Assembly: GCF_027627575.1 (NCBI RefSeq)
Contig: NZ_CP114065.1
Coordinates: 6,510,001 to 6,574,000 of the forward strand
Length of the DNA: 64,000 nucleotides
Direction of reading: 5' to 3'
Source: Kribbella sp. CA-293567
GTDB taxonomy: Bacteria > Actinomycetota > Actinomycetes > Propionibacteriales > Kribbellaceae
The position numbers were made by a program, and so were the translations under genes. Under the pieces are notes generated by a model, which did no database searches, had not been told where the DNA came from, and worked only from the letters and a program-made list of their open reading frames with translations. How positions within the stretch are numbered: position 1 is the stretch's first letter; every line of letters begins with the position of its first letter. Shown piece after piece: positions 8,393 to 17,252 of the stretch.

Positions 8393-8930
8393 TAAGGAAG
8401 GCCGAGGAGCCGGGACGCTCCGCCGAGCCGTCGACCTGCACGAACCCGGGCACCGAGGCACCGCCGATCGAGACGGTGGCCGTGCGGACCGGAGCGATCA
8501 CCAGGCTGAGGCTGTGCGGGCCCTCGGCGAGCTGGAAGTTGTCGGTGGCGAACAGCCGCCGGTCGAGCACGCCGCTCATCTCGATCTGGATGTCCGCGGC
8601 CTTGACGCTCAGCCCGTCGGCGAGGTTCATCGAGACCTGGACCAGGTCACGCTCGACGGCCGGCTCGTGCCAGGCCAGTCCCTGCACCTCGAGGAACGAG
8701 CGCACGAAGTACCGCTCCAGCCAGGAGGCCAGGTCGACGTCCTCGGAGACCACCCGGACGATGCCGTCGAACCAGAGCACGACCGCCGTTCCGGCACCGC
8801 AGATCGACCAGTCGACCATCCAGATCGACGCGAACGCGGTGACCTTTCCGTCCTGGTCGAACAGCCGCAGCCCAGGGTTGGCCCCCGCCAGGATGATCCG
8901 GCGGTTGCTGCTGTCTGCTGCCTTGGGCAT
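8367..8930 (-). CDS. Hypothetical protein
   Basis: A 187-residue protein started at ATG 8930. It has no signal peptide, no clear membrane span and no motif I recognise. Hydrophobic and acidic residues alternate in a way that suggests a beta-rich soluble fold. Its last 26 bp overlap the 3' end of the LanC-like gene on the other strand. It lies 73 bp downstream of pcrA on the same strand and could be read from the pcrA transcript, but has room for its own start. Function unknown. Confidence 0.7.
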   Translation of the reverse strand: MPKAADSSNRRIILAGANPGLRLFDQDGKVTAFASIWMVDWSICGAGTAVVLWFDGIVRVVSEDVDLASWLERYFVRSFLEVQGLAWHEPAVERDLVQVSMNLADGLSVKAADIQIEMSGVLDRRLFATDNFQLAEGPHSLSLVIAPVRTATVSIGGASVPGFVQVDGSAERPGSSAFLTTAEVWRR

Positions 8931-9003
8931 GGGCTGGACCTTCGTCCGGGAGGGCCGAAACATCGATTGTCGCAGCCCGCGCCGGATTCGGCACCTTGCG
9001 GTT

Positions 9004-11337
9004 CTAGATCTTCTCCACCGGGGCGTAGCGCAGCAGCAAACGCTTGACTCCCTGGGAGCCGAAGTCGATGTCCGCCTGGGCCTGCTGGCCCTCGCCGCGA
9101 ACCACCACGACGGTGCCCATGCCGAAGGTGTCGTGCACGACCCGCTCCCCCGGCGTGAGACTGATGACCGGCTTGTCGGAGGCGGCCGAACGGCGGTTGG
9201 TCTCCCAGCGGGTGCCGGCACCGCCGCCACTCCCACCGGACGACGTGCCGGTGCCGGACCAGCGGGTGATCGCGGACTCGTCGCGGCGCCAGTCGAGCAG
9301 CTCGGCGGGGATCTCCTCCAGGAATCTGGACGGCGGGTTGTGCTGCGGGGCACCGAACGCGCTGCGCACCGCGGCCCGCGAGATCGCCAGCCGCTGCCGG
9401 GCACGGGTGATCCCGACGTACGCGAGCCGCCGCTCCTCCTCCAGCTCCTTGACGTCGTTGAGCGACCGCGAGTGCGGGAAGATGCCGTCCTCCATCCCGG
9501 TCAGGAAGACGACCGGGAACTCCAGCCCCTTGGCGGTGTGCAGCGTCATCAGCGTGACCACGCCACCGTCGTCGGCGGCGTCGGGGATCTGGTCGGCGTC
9601 GGCGACCAGCGCGACCCGCTCCAGGAACGCCTGCAGGTCGGCCGGCTCGGAGGCCGCCGTCCGCTCCTCGACGAACTCGCGGGCGACCGCGATGAACTCG
9701 TCCAGGTTCTCCACCCTGGTCTCGTCCTGCGGGTCCGGGGACTTCTGCAGCTCCTCGTAGTACCCCGAGCGGTGCAGGGCGACGTCGAGGATGTCGTCCG
9801 GCGGGGCGCCGGAGTCGACCATCGCGGTCAGCTCGTCCAGGATGTCGACGAAGCCCTGGACCGCCTTCGCCGACCGGGTCGCCATCGCCGGGGCCTCGTC
9901 GGCCCGGCGCAGCGCCGCGGCGAAGGTGATCCGGTCGCGCAGCGCGAGGGCCTCGATCGCCGCCTCGGCACGCTCGCCGATCCCGCGCTTGGGCACGTTG
10001 AGGATCCGGCGCAGCGAGACGGTGTCCTCGGGGTTCGTCAGCACCCGCAGGTAGGCGAGGGCGTCGCGGACCTCCTTGCGCTCGTAGAACCGGACGCCGC
10101 CGACCACCTTGTACGGATGGCCGGTGCGGATGAAGACCTCCTCGAACACCCGCGACTGCGCGTTGGTCCGGTAGAAGACCGCGACATCGGACGGCTTGAC
10201 GCCGTCGGCGTCGGTCAGCCGGTCGATCTCGTCGGCGACGAACTGCGCCTCGTCGTGCTCGTTGTCCGCGACGTAGACGGCGATCTGCTCCCCCTGGCCC
10301 GAGTCGGACCACAGGTTCTTCGCCATCCGGCCCTCGTTGCGGCTGATCACCGCGTTGGCCGCGGTCAGGATGGTCTGGGTGGAGCGGTAGTTCTGCTCCA
10401 GCAGGATCGTGTCGGCGCCGGCGAAGTCCTCCTCGAAGGCGAGGATGTTGCGGATCGTCGCGCCCCGGAAGGCGTAGATCGACTGGTCGGAGTCACCGAC
10501 CACCATCAGCTCGGCCGGCGGACTGATCGGGCCGTCGTTCGGCCCCGGCTCGAGCTGGGCGCAGAGCTCCCGGATCAGCGTGTACTGCGCGTGGTTGGTG
10601 TCCTGGTACTCGTCGACGAGCACGTGGCGGAACCTGCGCCGGTAGTACTCCCGGACCTCCGGAAAGGCCTGCAGCAGGTTGACCGTGGTCATCAGCAGGT
10701 CGTCGAAGTCCAGCGCGTTGGCCTGGGCCAGCCGCTCCTGGTAGATCCGGTAGCACTCGGCGTACTTCTCCTCCAGGTGGTTCTCCGCCCGGGAGCCGGC
10801 CGACTCGTGGTCGACCAGCTCGTTCTTCTGGGCGCTGATCCAGTTCAGCACCGCGCGCGGGTTGTACTGCTTGACGTCCAGGTCGAGCTCGCGGCAGACC
10901 AGCGTCATCAGCCGGCGTGAGTCGGTGCTGTCGTAGATCGAGAACGTCGAGCTGATCCCGAACCGCTTGATGTCGCGGCGCAGGATCCGCACGCAGGAGG
11001 AGTGGAAGGTCGAGACCCACATCAGCTTCGCCCGCGGCCCGACCAGGTCGACGACCCGCTCGCGCATCTCGGCGGCCGCCTTGTTGGTGAAGGTGATCGC
11101 CAGGATCGAGCCCGGGTGCGCGTCCCGCGCCGCCAGCAGGTACGCGATCCGCCGGGTCAGCACCCGTGTCTTGCCCGAACCGGCACCGGCCACCACCAGC
11201 AGCGGCTTGCCCGCGTGCACGACGGCAGCGCGCTGCTGCGGGTTCAGTCCCTCGAGCAGCGCCGCCGGGTCGGCCCGGTTCTGCTTCGGCGCCTCGAGCG
11301 GCACCGGCAGTTCGTCTGGAGAAAAGAGCGTCGTCAT
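9004..11337 (-). CDS. pcrA: ATP-dependent DNA helicase PcrA/UvrD (superfamily 1)
   Basis: A 777-residue SF1A helicase that unwinds DNA 3'-5' in repair and replication restart. Walker A GAGSGKT lies at residues 51-57, with TFHSSCVRIL, the DEYQDTN Walker B near residue 245, QNYRST, the TLHTAKGLEF motif V region and YVGITRARQRL motif VI. The C-terminus ends in the small beta-domain PGERVVHDTFGMGTVV found in PcrA, which contacts RNA polymerase. ATG 11337 is followed directly by a short linker, as in actinobacterial UvrD1/PcrA. The divergent neighbour encodes an exported propeller, so the gene is probably transcribed alone or with the small gene downstream. Confidence 0.95.
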   Translation of the reverse strand: MTTLFSPDELPVPLEAPKQNRADPAALLEGLNPQQRAAVVHAGKPLLVVAGAGSGKTRVLTRRIAYLLAARDAHPGSILAITFTNKAAAEMRERVVDLVGPRAKLMWVSTFHSSCVRILRRDIKRFGISSTFSIYDSTDSRRLMTLVCRELDLDVKQYNPRAVLNWISAQKNELVDHESAGSRAENHLEEKYAECYRIYQERLAQANALDFDDLLMTTVNLLQAFPEVREYYRRRFRHVLVDEYQDTNHAQYTLIRELCAQLEPGPNDGPISPPAELMVVGDSDQSIYAFRGATIRNILAFEEDFAGADTILLEQNYRSTQTILTAANAVISRNEGRMAKNLWSDSGQGEQIAVYVADNEHDEAQFVADEIDRLTDADGVKPSDVAVFYRTNAQSRVFEEVFIRTGHPYKVVGGVRFYERKEVRDALAYLRVLTNPEDTVSLRRILNVPKRGIGERAEAAIEALALRDRITFAAALRRADEAPAMATRSAKAVQGFVDILDELTAMVDSGAPPDDILDVALHRSGYYEELQKSPDPQDETRVENLDEFIAVAREFVEERTAASEPADLQAFLERVALVADADQIPDAADDGGVVTLMTLHTAKGLEFPVVFLTGMEDGIFPHSRSLNDVKELEEERRLAYVGITRARQRLAISRAAVRSAFGAPQHNPPSRFLEEIPAELLDWRRDESAITRWSGTGTSSGGSGGGAGTRWETNRRSAASDKPVISLTPGERVVHDTFGMGTVVVVRGEGQQAQADIDFGSQGVKRLLLRYAPVEKI

Positions 11338-11457
11338 CGCCCACCACCTTAGACACAGGGACCGACAAAGCTGTTATGGAGTGGGAACCGTTTCAGCGAG
11401 CGGGTGGTCACAGTGGGGCACCGACGTGAAAGTCCGCCCACCTGTTGAGGAGTTTCC

Positions 11458-12426
11458 ATGGATCCGCTGAGTCAGATTCGTCTTAGTCGCCGAGGAGTGT
11501 TCCGGGCCGGCGCCGCGGTGGGAGCGGGGGCGCTCGGCAGCGGAGTACTGGCTGCCGGTACTGCGAACGCCGCCCTGCCCGCGTCGCCGGAGTTCGATCT
11601 CGGCGCCACTCCGCACCACCTGTTCGGGCCGAAGATCCTGGCCGAGACGCACCACTCGATGCAGGGCCTGACCTTCGACGACGTCAACCGGCGGCTGTTC
11701 GTGGTCCAGGCCGAGAACGGCGGGTCCGGCTCGGACCTGGTGATCAACCAGGTGTCGGCCGGCGGCACCGTGCTCGGTTCGATGACGATCAAGAAGGCCG
11801 GCCACGGCGTCTCGATCGCCGCCGAACCGGTCGGCGACGTCACCTACATCTGGGTCGAGTGCGACACCGACCGCAACGACGGCGAGGGCCGCGGTACGGC
11901 GCTGGCCCGGGTGCAGTTCAAGAACATCGTCCGGACCTCGATCGCCGACTCCGCGAAGTTCTTCCGGGGCAGCGACACGATCACCGCGGCGGTCGACCCG
12001 GTCAACAAGCGCCTGATGGTCCGCAGAAAGGAGAACGGCAGTTTCTACCTGAGCGTCTGGCCGCTCAGCAAGGCGCGCGAGGGCAAGAGTGCCGACCGGC
12101 TGGTCCGGGTGAAGCAGCCGAGCTACGGCCGCACCTTCCAGGGCTACACGTTCTACGGGCAGTACGCGTACCTCTTCTACGGCGACGGCCAGACCAACCC
12201 GGACAACATCAACTCCACCATCCGGACCGTCGACCTGAACACCGGCGAGTTCACCCGTGGGCCCGCCGTCACCAGGGCCGGCGCTTCGCTGACCTACCGC
12301 GAGCCCGAGGGGATGGCGATCCACCGGATGGACTCCGGCGAGCTGGCCCTGTTCTTCGGCTTCGCGTCCCGGCCCAAGGGTGGTGGCGCCAACCGCTACG
12401 CGAACCTCTACTACAAGCTGCTCTGA
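11458..12426 (+). CDS. Tat-exported TagC-like beta-propeller protein
   Basis: A 322-residue protein with a twin-arginine signal: SRRGVFRAGAAVGAGALGSG near residues 10-29, with cleavage after TANA. The mature part is a beta-propeller resembling the phage P68 receptor-binding/TagC teichoic-acid protein family: MQGLTFDDVNRRLFVVQ, GHGVSIAAEPVG and YIWVECDTD recall that family. It is exported folded to the cell surface or medium. The actual role, whether binding wall polymer or polysaccharide, is not known. ATG is preceded by GAGGAG. It is divergent from pcrA with 120 bp between. Confidence 0.75.
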   Translation: MDPLSQIRLSRRGVFRAGAAVGAGALGSGVLAAGTANAALPASPEFDLGATPHHLFGPKILAETHHSMQGLTFDDVNRRLFVVQAENGGSGSDLVINQVSAGGTVLGSMTIKKAGHGVSIAAEPVGDVTYIWVECDTDRNDGEGRGTALARVQFKNIVRTSIADSAKFFRGSDTITAAVDPVNKRLMVRRKENGSFYLSVWPLSKAREGKSADRLVRVKQPSYGRTFQGYTFYGQYAYLFYGDGQTNPDNINSTIRTVDLNTGEFTRGPAVTRAGASLTYREPEGMAIHRMDSGELALFFGFASRPKGGGANRYANLYYKLL

Positions 12427-12503
12427 CCCCGATCGGCTGAGAGCAGACCTGCTGCCAGCAGAAAAGCTGGGTTCGCCGTCCGCCATGCGCCCACAGTGGA
12501 CGC

Positions 12504-13112
12504 ATGGCGGATGACACGAAACCTCCCATGTTCAACGAGCAGACGCGGCAGGCGTTGTTCCGGCAGCGGATCGTCGTACTGGACGGCCAGCTGACCGACG
12601 ACAACGGCACTCTGCTCACCACCCAGCTCCTCACCCTCGCGGCCGAGGACCCGTCGACCGACATCTCGTTGTGGATCCACTCGATCGGCGGGTCCGTGCC
12701 TTCCATGCTGGCGATCCGGGACGTCATCCGGCTGGTGCCGTGTGACGTCTCGACGCTGGCGCTCGGACTGGCCTGCAGCGCGGGCCAGTTCCTGCTCTCC
12801 GCCGGTACGCCGGGCAAGCGCTTCGCGCTCCGGCACGCGCGGGTCCTGATGCACCAGGGGTCGGCCGGGATCGGCGGATCGGCGGTGGAGATCGAGATCC
12901 AGGCGAACGACCTGCGGCACATCCGCGACACCGTGCTCGCCCTGATCGCCGAGGACACCGGGCAGCCGATCGAGACCGTCTTCGACGACTCGCTGCACGA
13001 CCGCTGGTACACCGCCGAGGAGGCCCGCACCTACGGCTTCGTCGACCACATCGTCGAGACGTTCGACCAGGTGATGCCCCGGCAGCCCGCACAGTCAGGA
13101 GCACCCCGATGA
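12504..13112 (+). CDS. ClpP-family serine protease subunit (catalytically complete paralogue)
   Basis: A 202-residue ClpP-like subunit. The serine nucleophile is kept in GLACSAGQFLLSAG (the GMAASMGA position), the His in HARVLMHQ and the Asp in HDRWYTAEEA. The SIGGSV strand that binds substrate is also present. ClpP assembles into a 14-mer that degrades protein fed by ClpX or ClpC. It overlaps the next clpP-like gene by 4 bp, so the two are made together and probably form mixed rings. No clpX or tig is adjacent, so this is an accessory pair, not the housekeeping clpP1P2. It looks analogous to the additional ClpP pairs of Streptomyces. Confidence 0.9.
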   Translation: MADDTKPPMFNEQTRQALFRQRIVVLDGQLTDDNGTLLTTQLLTLAAEDPSTDISLWIHSIGGSVPSMLAIRDVIRLVPCDVSTLALGLACSAGQFLLSAGTPGKRFALRHARVLMHQGSAGIGGSAVEIEIQANDLRHIRDTVLALIAEDTGQPIETVFDDSLHDRWYTAEEARTYGFVDHIVETFDQVMPRQPAQSGAPR

Positions 13113-13741
13113 GCAACAGCTACATGATTCCGAACGTGATCAGCCCGCACCCGCGCGGCGAGCGGATCATGGACGTGTACTCGCACCTGCTGACCGAACG
13201 CATCATCTACCTCGGGACGGCGATCGACGCCGGCGTCGCGAACGCCCTGATCGCCCAGCTGCTGCACCTGGAGGCGTCCGCGCCCGACCAGGAGATCAAC
13301 CTCTACATCAACTGCGACGGCGGCGATCCGACCGCCATGCTGGCGATCTACGACACGATGCAGTTCGTCCGCAGCCCGATCGCGACCGTCTGCGTCGGCC
13401 AGGCGATCGCCGCGGGCGCAGTACTGCTGGCTGCCGGTGCCCCCGGCCGGCGGGCCGTCCTGCCGCACACCCGGGTCGTGCTGCACCAGCCGGCCGCTCG
13501 CGGTCAGGGCACCATCCCCGACCTGATCCTGCAGGCCGACGAGCTGGTCCGGGTCCGCGGTCAGCAGGAGGCGATCCTGGCCGCCCACACCGGGCAGTCG
13601 ATCGAGCGCCTCCGCCACGACACCGACCGCGACCACGTCCTGACCGCGCAGGCCGCCTGCGACTACGGCGTCGCCGACGAGGTGATCCAGCATCGGACCG
13701 CGGTCGCGACCTTCCCGGCCGCACCCGCGCTGAGCGCCTGA
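13109..13741 (+). CDS. Degenerate ClpP-like subunit lacking the catalytic serine
   Basis: A 210-residue ClpP paralogue. The nucleophile motif, normally GQAASMGA, reads GQAIAAGA: the DNA codes GGC CAG GCG ATC GCC GCG GGC, so Ser is Ala. The His (RVVLHQP) and Asp (DRDHVLT) are kept, and the DGGD strand and oligomerisation region look intact. It should assemble but not cleave, as with ClpR-type subunits. Its gene overlaps the active paralogue by ATGA, so the expected product is a hetero-oligomer in which this subunit is structural or gives a docking face. Followed 17 bp later by a PIG-L deacetylase gene. Confidence 0.9.
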   Translation: MSNSYMIPNVISPHPRGERIMDVYSHLLTERIIYLGTAIDAGVANALIAQLLHLEASAPDQEINLYINCDGGDPTAMLAIYDTMQFVRSPIATVCVGQAIAAGAVLLAAGAPGRRAVLPHTRVVLHQPAARGQGTIPDLILQADELVRVRGQQEAILAAHTGQSIERLRHDTDRDHVLTAQAACDYGVADEVIQHRTAVATFPAAPALSA

Positions 13742-13757
13742 GACTAAGGTCGCCGGT

Positions 13758-14483
13758 GTGACCGTTCCTGCCGCGAAGCCCCGTCCCGACTCCGAGATCG
13801 AGCGCATTCTGGTGGTGTCCGCGCACCCGGACGACGTCGACTTCGGCGCCGCGGGCACCATCGCGCTGTGGACCCGGGCGGGGATCGAGGTCAGCTACTG
13901 CCTGGTGACCGACGGCCAGGCCGGCGGGTTCGAGCCCGATCGCGACCGGGCCTCGATGCCCGCCGTGCGCCGGGCGGAGCAGACGATCGCGGCCAAGGAG
14001 GTCGGCGTCCACGACCTGCACTTCCTGGGCTACGAGGACGGCTGTCTCGAGCCCACCCAGGACGTCGTCCGCGACATCTCCCGGGTGATCCGCCAGGTCC
14101 GGCCACAGCGCCTGGTCTGCCAGTCACCCGAGCGGAACTGGTCCCGCCTGCCGGCCTCCCACCCCGACCACCTGGCCGCCGGCGAGGCCACCGTCCGCGC
14201 CTTCTTCCCGGCCGCGGGCAACCCCTTCGCGTACCCCGAACTGACCGAAGCGGCCTGGACCGTCAACGAGCTCTGGCTGATCGCCCACCCGGAGGCCAAC
14301 CACTACGTCGACATCACCGAGACGATCGACCGGAAGCTCGCCGCCGTACTGGCCCACACCAGCCAGCACGCGAACCCCGAAGCCCTGACCACCCGCCTGC
14401 ACAGCCTGTTCCGTCAACTCGCCACCACGGCCGGCTACCCCGAGAACCACTACGCCGAAGCCTTCACCGTCGTCACCACCTGA
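13758..14483 (+). CDS. PIG-L/LmbE-family deacetylase
   Basis: A 241-residue zinc deacetylase. The signature SAHPDDVDFGAAG near residues 19-31 gives the His and the two Asp, and SHPDHLAAGEA near residue 134 gives the third metal ligand. Members remove N-acetyl groups from sugars, for example MshB in mycothiol synthesis, the mycothiol-conjugate amidase Mca, or antibiotic intermediates. The length is shorter than MshB and Mca, and the substrate cannot be named. GTG start at 13758, 17 bp after the second ClpP-like gene; probably the third gene of that operon. Confidence 0.88.
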   Translation: MTVPAAKPRPDSEIERILVVSAHPDDVDFGAAGTIALWTRAGIEVSYCLVTDGQAGGFEPDRDRASMPAVRRAEQTIAAKEVGVHDLHFLGYEDGCLEPTQDVVRDISRVIRQVRPQRLVCQSPERNWSRLPASHPDHLAAGEATVRAFFPAAGNPFAYPELTEAAWTVNELWLIAHPEANHYVDITETIDRKLAAVLAHTSQHANPEALTTRLHSLFRQLATTAGYPENHYAEAFTVVTT

Positions 14484-14542
14484 CCGCGACTGCGACGGCT
14501 AAAGCATTTGCTGTTGCGGGCGTGAGGCGGGAAGGTGCGGGG

Positions 14543-15280
14543 GTGACTCTTTCTTATCAGGTGACCGGTGACGGGCCGGCGGTTTTGTTGGTGCACGCGG
14601 GGGTTTGTGATTCGCGGATGTGGGCCCGGCAGGTGGAGGATCTGCGGACCGATCATCGGGTGATCACGCTGGATCTGCGCGGGTTCGGCCGGACGCCGTT
14701 GGAGGCCGGGGCGAAGTACGCCGATGCCGGCGACGTGCTGGGGCTGCTCGACGAGCTGGGGGTCGAGGAGACGAAGGTGGTCGGGGCGTCGTACGGGGGC
14801 TATGTGGCGTTGCAGGCGGCGAGCCGGCAGCCGGAGCGGTTCAGCCGGTTGGTGCTGCTGTCGCCGCCTGCTGACGACGTCGTACCGACCGATGATTTCC
14901 GGGACTTCGCGGCCGAGGAGGACCGGCTGCTGGAGGCCGGTGACCTCGACGGGGCCACCGAGCTCAACGTGCGGACCTCGCTCGGGCCGGAGGCCGACGA
15001 CGAGGCGCGCGAGCTGGTGCGGGTGATGCAGAAGCACGCGTTCGAGGTCCAACTGGCCGCTGGCGACGTCGACAACGACGAATGGGAGGTCGGCGGGATC
15101 ACGGCGCCGGTCAAGCTCTTCACCGGTGCCCACGAACTACGGTTCTTCGCTGCCTGCGCAGAACATCTGAGCAACATCCTGCCCGCAGTGGAGCACACCG
15201 AGCTGCCCTGGGCCGGCCACCTGCCGTCGCTCGAACGACCCGACGAGACGACCGCGCTGATCCGCGCGGCGCTGGGCTGA
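14543..15280 (+). CDS. Alpha/beta-hydrolase fold enzyme
   Basis: Start chosen at GTG 14543 because GAAGG lies 7 nt upstream; the GTG at 14522 has no ribosome site. The 245-residue protein has an oxyanion loop (VHAGVCDSRMW), the nucleophile elbow GASYGG near residue 83, and a C-terminal AGHLPSLERPDE with the catalytic His. The fold is that of 3-oxoadipate enol-lactonase and haloperoxidase-like hydrolases. Substrate unknown. It is followed at once by a strong terminator shared with pepC. Confidence 0.85.
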   Translation: MTLSYQVTGDGPAVLLVHAGVCDSRMWARQVEDLRTDHRVITLDLRGFGRTPLEAGAKYADAGDVLGLLDELGVEETKVVGASYGGYVALQAASRQPERFSRLVLLSPPADDVVPTDDFRDFAAEEDRLLEAGDLDGATELNVRTSLGPEADDEARELVRVMQKHAFEVQLAAGDVDNDEWEVGGITAPVKLFTGAHELRFFAACAEHLSNILPAVEHTELPWAGHLPSLERPDETTALIRAALG

Positions 15281-15284
15281 AACG

Positions 15285-15327
15285 ACCGACGGCCGGAGTA
15301 CCCACGAAGGGTCCTCCGGCCGTCGGT
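15285..15327. terminator. Bidirectional terminator
   Basis: ACCGACGGCCGGAG at 15285-15298 pairs with CTCCGGCCGTCGGT at 15314-15327, and the loop adds an inner ACCC/GGGT pair. It sits between converging genes (alpha/beta hydrolase and pepC), 4 and 10 bp from their stops. Confidence 0.8.
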
Positions 15328-15337
15328 GAAGATCCGG

Positions 15338-16666
15338 TCAGTCGGCGAGCGCGCCCATCGGGTCCCAGGCCGGGAGCACGATCGGAGCCTCGTCGAACCG
15401 CGCCTGCAGCTCGGCCGGCAGCGACGACTTGCGGACCGCGATCTCGAAGACGTGCTCGGCGAACCACGAGTCGTTCATCGTCCAGAAGCCGTTGTCGGCC
15501 TTCTCGTCGCCCCAGCTGTTCTCGACCCGCCAGCGCCGCGGCTTGCCGTCGACCAGGTCGACACCGGTGAACAGCATCGCGTGTGTCATCAACGTCTCGT
15601 GGTGCAGCAGCCGCTCGGCCTTGTCCAGGCTGAACTCGGTGTCGTAGACCGCGCCGAAGTCGTACAGACCGGCGTCCCAGTAGCCGAGGTCGGCCGACAT
15701 CTGCTTGCCGACGTCACAGCCGAACCAGACTGGCTCACCGCCGACGATGGCGTCCTGGGTGAGCTGCTTCATCAGGTCGATCTCGACGTTCAGGTAGACC
15801 ACCGGCGGCGCGTCGATGACGTTGCCCAGGTAGTCGACGGTGAAGGTCTTGCCGGCCGGGCTCGACTCCCGCGGGTCGTGCACGATGCAGACGTACTCCT
15901 CGACCGGCAACGTCACGTACGCCGCCGCGAACTCGGCCGGGGTGGTCCAGCCGTCGCGGTGGAAGCCCTTGTCGTTGTCCTTCCACTGCCACAGGAACTT
16001 CTGCGGCGGCGTCCCGAGGTGGATGCTCAGCACCCGGTGGATCGTGGTCAGCAGCTCGCGCTTGTGCGCCCGCTGCGCCTCCTCGCCGGAGCCGGCCAGC
16101 TTGCGCAGGTCACGGGCGCCCTGTCGCAGCAGCTTGCGCAGCGAGTCGTTCAGTTGCGCGGTCGCCGAGGAGCTCTCGGTCTCGGGCATCGCCGACTTCG
16201 GCACCAGGCCGTGCTTGCGGACCAGCGCGACGAACATGTTCCACTGGCCGCCGTCACCGATCGGGTCGGACAGCAGGTGCGCCACCGTCCGGTCGTCGAC
16301 GTCGCGGCCGGCGGTCTCGATCATCGCCTCGAGGAAGAAGTTGGCCCGCTCGAACTTGTCCCAGAACAGCAGGTAGTTCTGCGAGAACTCGAAGTCCTTC
16401 ACGCCGAGCTTCTCGGCGGCGCCGGCCCGGAAGAGGTTCAGCCCGGCGAACAGCCAGCACCGGCCGCTCTTCTTCTGGTTCGTCACTTTCCAGTCGTCCA
16501 GCAGGTTCGACACGGAATGGTCGATCGAGGTGACGACCTGGCGATCCAGGGCGATCTTGCTGATCGGCGTTTCCGTGACGGCGTTCTGCATCACCCGGTA
16601 CTGCGGGTTCGACGCGAACTCCTTCTCGAAGAGCCCCAGCTGTTCGGTGGTGAGATTCCGCTCCAT
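15338..16666 (-). CDS. pepC: Aminopeptidase C (bleomycin hydrolase family, peptidase C1B)
   Basis: Started at ATG 16666 (MERNLTTEQL), giving 442 residues, the family length. The catalytic Cys is in KKSGRCWLFAG near residues 58-68, the His in THAMLFTGV and the Asn in WRVENSWG near the C-terminus. These are papain-fold cytoplasmic hexamers that trim N-terminal residues from peptides and inactivate bleomycin. The last residues (DPMGALAD) would enter the active site as the self-compartmentalising arm. The gene has its own promoter region (16667-16765) and converges on the hydrolase gene across a terminator. Confidence 0.93.
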   Translation of the reverse strand: MERNLTTEQLGLFEKEFASNPQYRVMQNAVTETPISKIALDRQVVTSIDHSVSNLLDDWKVTNQKKSGRCWLFAGLNLFRAGAAEKLGVKDFEFSQNYLLFWDKFERANFFLEAMIETAGRDVDDRTVAHLLSDPIGDGGQWNMFVALVRKHGLVPKSAMPETESSSATAQLNDSLRKLLRQGARDLRKLAGSGEEAQRAHKRELLTTIHRVLSIHLGTPPQKFLWQWKDNDKGFHRDGWTTPAEFAAAYVTLPVEEYVCIVHDPRESSPAGKTFTVDYLGNVIDAPPVVYLNVEIDLMKQLTQDAIVGGEPVWFGCDVGKQMSADLGYWDAGLYDFGAVYDTEFSLDKAERLLHHETLMTHAMLFTGVDLVDGKPRRWRVENSWGDEKADNGFWTMNDSWFAEHVFEIAVRKSSLPAELQARFDEAPIVLPAWDPMGALAD

Positions 16667-16765
16667 GACAGCGACGGTATAACAGGGACAAAGGGCTCTG
16701 CGTCCCTGCCGGGGTGGCGACTTTGTGCCCTGTCCACAACCCGCCACCGGCGCGGAACGATCAGG

Positions 16766-16927
16766 TCACTCGATCAGGCCGAGCTGGTAGGCCCGGACCA
16801 GCCGCCGCGGTACCCGCAGCTGCTTGCCGTTCACGGTGATCGGCACCAGCTCCACCGCCGCCGCCTTCCACTGCGCCCGCCGGTTGCGGGTGTTCGACCG
16901 CGACATCTTGCGCTTCGGTACCGCCAT
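16766..16927 (-). CDS. rpmF: Zinc-independent ribosomal protein L32 paralogue
   Basis: A 53-residue protein: it begins MAVPKRKMSRSNTRNRRAQW and ends RAYQLGLIE, the conserved L32 N-terminus and C-terminal half. The four Cys that bind zinc in the usual form are absent, so this is the C-minus type. Ribosome site AGGAG stands 7 nt before ATG. It is divergent from the zinc-free rpsR gene with a Zur-like box between. Under zinc shortage such paralogues replace the zinc-containing ribosomal proteins and release zinc. Confidence 0.93.
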   Translation of the reverse strand: MAVPKRKMSRSNTRNRRAQWKAAAVELVPITVNGKQLRVPRRLVRAYQLGLIE

Positions 16928-16967
16928 GACCCATCTCCTCTGCTCGGCTGAACAGGGGCTATGCTAA

Positions 16968-16982
16968 TGAAAACGATTATCA
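16968..16982. promoter_or_regulatory. Zur-like operator between rpmF and rpsR paralogues
   Basis: TGAAAACGATTATCA is an imperfect 7-1-7 dyad close to the actinobacterial Zur box. The outer bases are also symmetric (GCT at 16963-16965, AGC at 16985-16987). It stands out as A/T-rich in this GC-rich DNA and lies 41 bp from rpmF and 22 bp from rpsR start codons, so zinc-loaded Zur could silence both. Confidence 0.75.
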
Positions 16983-17003
16983 ACAGCAAGAAGGGGTGTC
17001 CCG

Positions 17004-17240
17004 ATGGCACGACGCGAGAAGCCGGCGACCGGACGCAAGCCGAAGCAGAACCCGCTCCACCAGGTCGAGTCCGTCGACTACTTGGACACCGCCCTGCTCC
17101 GCAAGTTCATCTCCGACCGCGGCAAGATCCGCTCCCGCCGCGTCACCGGACTGACCGTGCAGCAACAGAAGCAGGTCGCCCGAGCCATCAAGAACGCCCG
17201 CGAGATGGCCCTGCTCCCCTACACCTCCACCACCCGCTGA
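17004..17240 (+). CDS. rpsR: Zinc-independent ribosomal protein S18 paralogue
   Basis: A 78-residue S18. The conserved block is YLDTALLRKFISDRGKIRSR followed by RVTGLTVQQQKQVARAIKNA and ends REMALLPYTSTTR. The N-terminal Cys cluster (CxxC) of the zinc-binding form is missing; the region reads KPKQNPLHQVESVDY. A second, zinc-binding rpsR should exist elsewhere. Ribosome site AAGGGG upstream of ATG 17004. Likely repressed by Zur through the box at 16968-16982. Confidence 0.94.
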   Translation: MARREKPATGRKPKQNPLHQVESVDYLDTALLRKFISDRGKIRSRRVTGLTVQQQKQVARAIKNAREMALLPYTSTTR

Positions 17241-17252
17241 GGATCCGGCAGC

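Noticed and set aside
8476..10920. 814-codon plus-strand frame across the pcrA region
   Set aside because: It is antisense to pcrA, whose helicase motifs are unmistakable; the plus-strand translation is low-complexity.
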